This document shows positions 63,109-64,000 of a stretch of DNA of 64,000 nt, piece by piece; position 1 is the first letter of the stretch, and every line of letters starts with the position of its first letter. Below the pieces are notes generated by a model. It was not told where the DNA came from. It did not search any database and saw nothing but the letters and a program-made list of their open reading frames with translations. The DNA is from Streptomyces jumonjinensis. GTDB taxonomy: Bacteria > Actinomycetota > Actinomycetes > Streptomycetales > Streptomycetaceae. The stretch covers positions 24,139 through 88,138 of the forward strand of contig NZ_VCLA01000023.1 of assembly GCF_009600885.1 (NCBI RefSeq), written 5' to 3'. Both the position numbers and the translations under genes were made by a program.

Positions 63109-64000
63109 CTGAAGCTGTTTCACACAACGAACGGAAGCGTGGTCGAGGTTGCGCCGCGGCTGGCTGAGGCCGAGGCGGATGTGCAGGACCTTGTCGAGGC
63201 CCACATGCACGTGATGCTGGGCGTCAGGTTCCTGGCGAGCGAGTACAGCACCGGGCCGGTTCACGGGGGAGGATCGACTCGCTCGGCCTCGACGAGAACG
63301 GTGCGCCGGTGATCGTCGAGTACAAGCGGGCGACGGACGCAGGTGTCATCCACCAGGGCCTCTTCTATCTGGCCTGGCTGATGGACCACAAGGCGGAGTT
63401 CCAGCGCTTGGTGCGCGACCGGCTCGGCTCTGAGGCGGCCGGGCAGATCCTGTGGAGCAATCCGCGGGTGATCTGCGTTGCCGGCGACTTCACCCGCTAC
63501 GACGTCCACGCCCTGCGCGAGCACCGGCGCAGCATCGACCTCGTCCGCTACCGCCTCCATGGCGATGACCACATCGCCCTGGAGACCGTTGCCTCTGTCG
63601 CCGGGCACGCTGGAGCGTCCCGCCGCCGAAGGGGTGCGGGCGCTGCTGCAGCGGCGCCTCGCCGGGCGGCCGGTGGGGCGATGGCCGACCTCTCGGCTGC
63701 CGTGGGTGAGGTGCTGCTCGGTCTGGGTGGCGATGTGGCGGCGGTGCGGCGCAAGCAGTACACCGCCTACCGGCGGCTGCGGAACTTTGTCTGCGTTCCT
63801 CCGGCGCGCCAGGACAAGCTCCTCGCCTACGTGAGGGTTCACCCGGGTGAGGTCGATCTCGTGCCCGGGTTCACCCGGGATGTGACGGGGCTCGGCCATC
63901 ACGGCACGGGGGACCTGGAGGTCCAGCTCCGGTCCGAGCGGGACCTAAAGCGCAAGGCCGTGAAGTTAGGGCTTCTGGGCTGGTGGCAAGGGGTGATCTG
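63109..64000 (+). pseudogene. DUF5655-type (NucS-like N-terminal nuclease) gene, frameshifted and cut by window edge
   Basis: The first frame reads LKLFHTTNGSVVEVAPRL and LGVRFLASEYSTGPVHG. After a one-base shift inside the G run at about 63265-63272 the frame resumes with RIDSLGLDENGAPVIVEYKR and runs open to the window end. The normal order in this family is continuous across that point. VIVEYKR with the preceding Asp is a RecB/NucS-like PD-(D/E)XK core, and AVRRKQYTAYRRLRNFVCV with GLGHHGTGDLEVQLRS is the DUF5655 region. After RSERDLKR the last visible residues depart from what I expect for the family. No ATG is present at the expected N-terminus (CTG at 63109). It is either a pseudogene or a sequencing error in the G run. 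Confidence 0.7.

Noticed and set aside
1..64000. CRISPR arrays, tRNA/rRNA genes, insertion sequences
   Set aside because: I scanned for regular spaced repeats, cloverleaf-like sequences and transposase motifs and saw none that I could support.

Overview
The window is chromosomal DNA of a high-GC actinomycete, most probably Streptomyces. Codon third positions are strongly G/C. The characteristic families are a Pgl/BREX type 2 locus, a DUF397 plus DUF5753-type regulator pair with an RsbW-like ATPase, an FBP-domain protein, a terpene synthase carrying a rare TTA codon, and GTG starts with ATGA-type gene overlaps. No tRNA, rRNA, CRISPR array or intact transposase/integrase gene was seen.

Layout. 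(1) 1-7005, plus strand: the 3' end of a BREX type 2 (phage growth limitation) locus: pglY tail, pglZ, brxD and brxHI. (2) 7189-8541: an MHS-type MFS transporter. (3) 17054-8607, minus strand: a first type II Wadjet operon, jetA-jetB-jetC-jetD, with every junction overlapping. (4) 17229-30047, ordinary accessory genes: DUF397/XRE/ATPase regulatory trio, GlxA-type regulator, HD-domain hydrolase with terpene synthase, a TetR-controlled permease/alcohol dehydrogenase/aldehyde dehydrogenase cassette, an FBP zinc-finger protein and an exported S41 peptidase. (5) About 30.57-62.98 kb: a probable acquired defence island bounded by gene remnants. It holds an unknown 480-aa protein with a possible nuclease motif, a decayed kinase, a PD-(D/E)XK-like endonuclease, and nine collinear minus-strand genes from 62448 to 34594. 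These nine are a second type II Wadjet (jetABCD), a Ser/Thr protein kinase, a DrmD-like SNF2 helicase, a giant DrmMI-like adenine methyltransferase, a 2251-aa DEAD-box/DUF1998 helicase, and a UvrD-type helicase with a RelE-like N-terminal domain. (6) 63109-64000: a frameshifted DUF5655-type gene.

How the parts fit. BREX type 2 and the DISARM-like genes are expected to act on incoming phage DNA through methylation-linked discrimination plus helicase and nuclease action. Wadjet complexes (SMC-like JetABC plus the JetD nuclease) recognise and cut small circular plasmids. The window is therefore a defence-rich region with four modules against phage and plasmid DNA, two of them paralogous Wadjets.

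The most novel-looking part is 34594-53538. The helicase/methylase set resembles class 1 DISARM (DrmD, DrmMI) but has DrmA- and DrmB-like functions in one DruE-sized polypeptide, no separate DrmB and no recognisable phospholipase-D DrmC. In their place it has a kinase at the 5' end and a RelE-UvrD fusion at the 3' end. All functional statements are inferences from motifs and gene order read by eye; no database search was possible.
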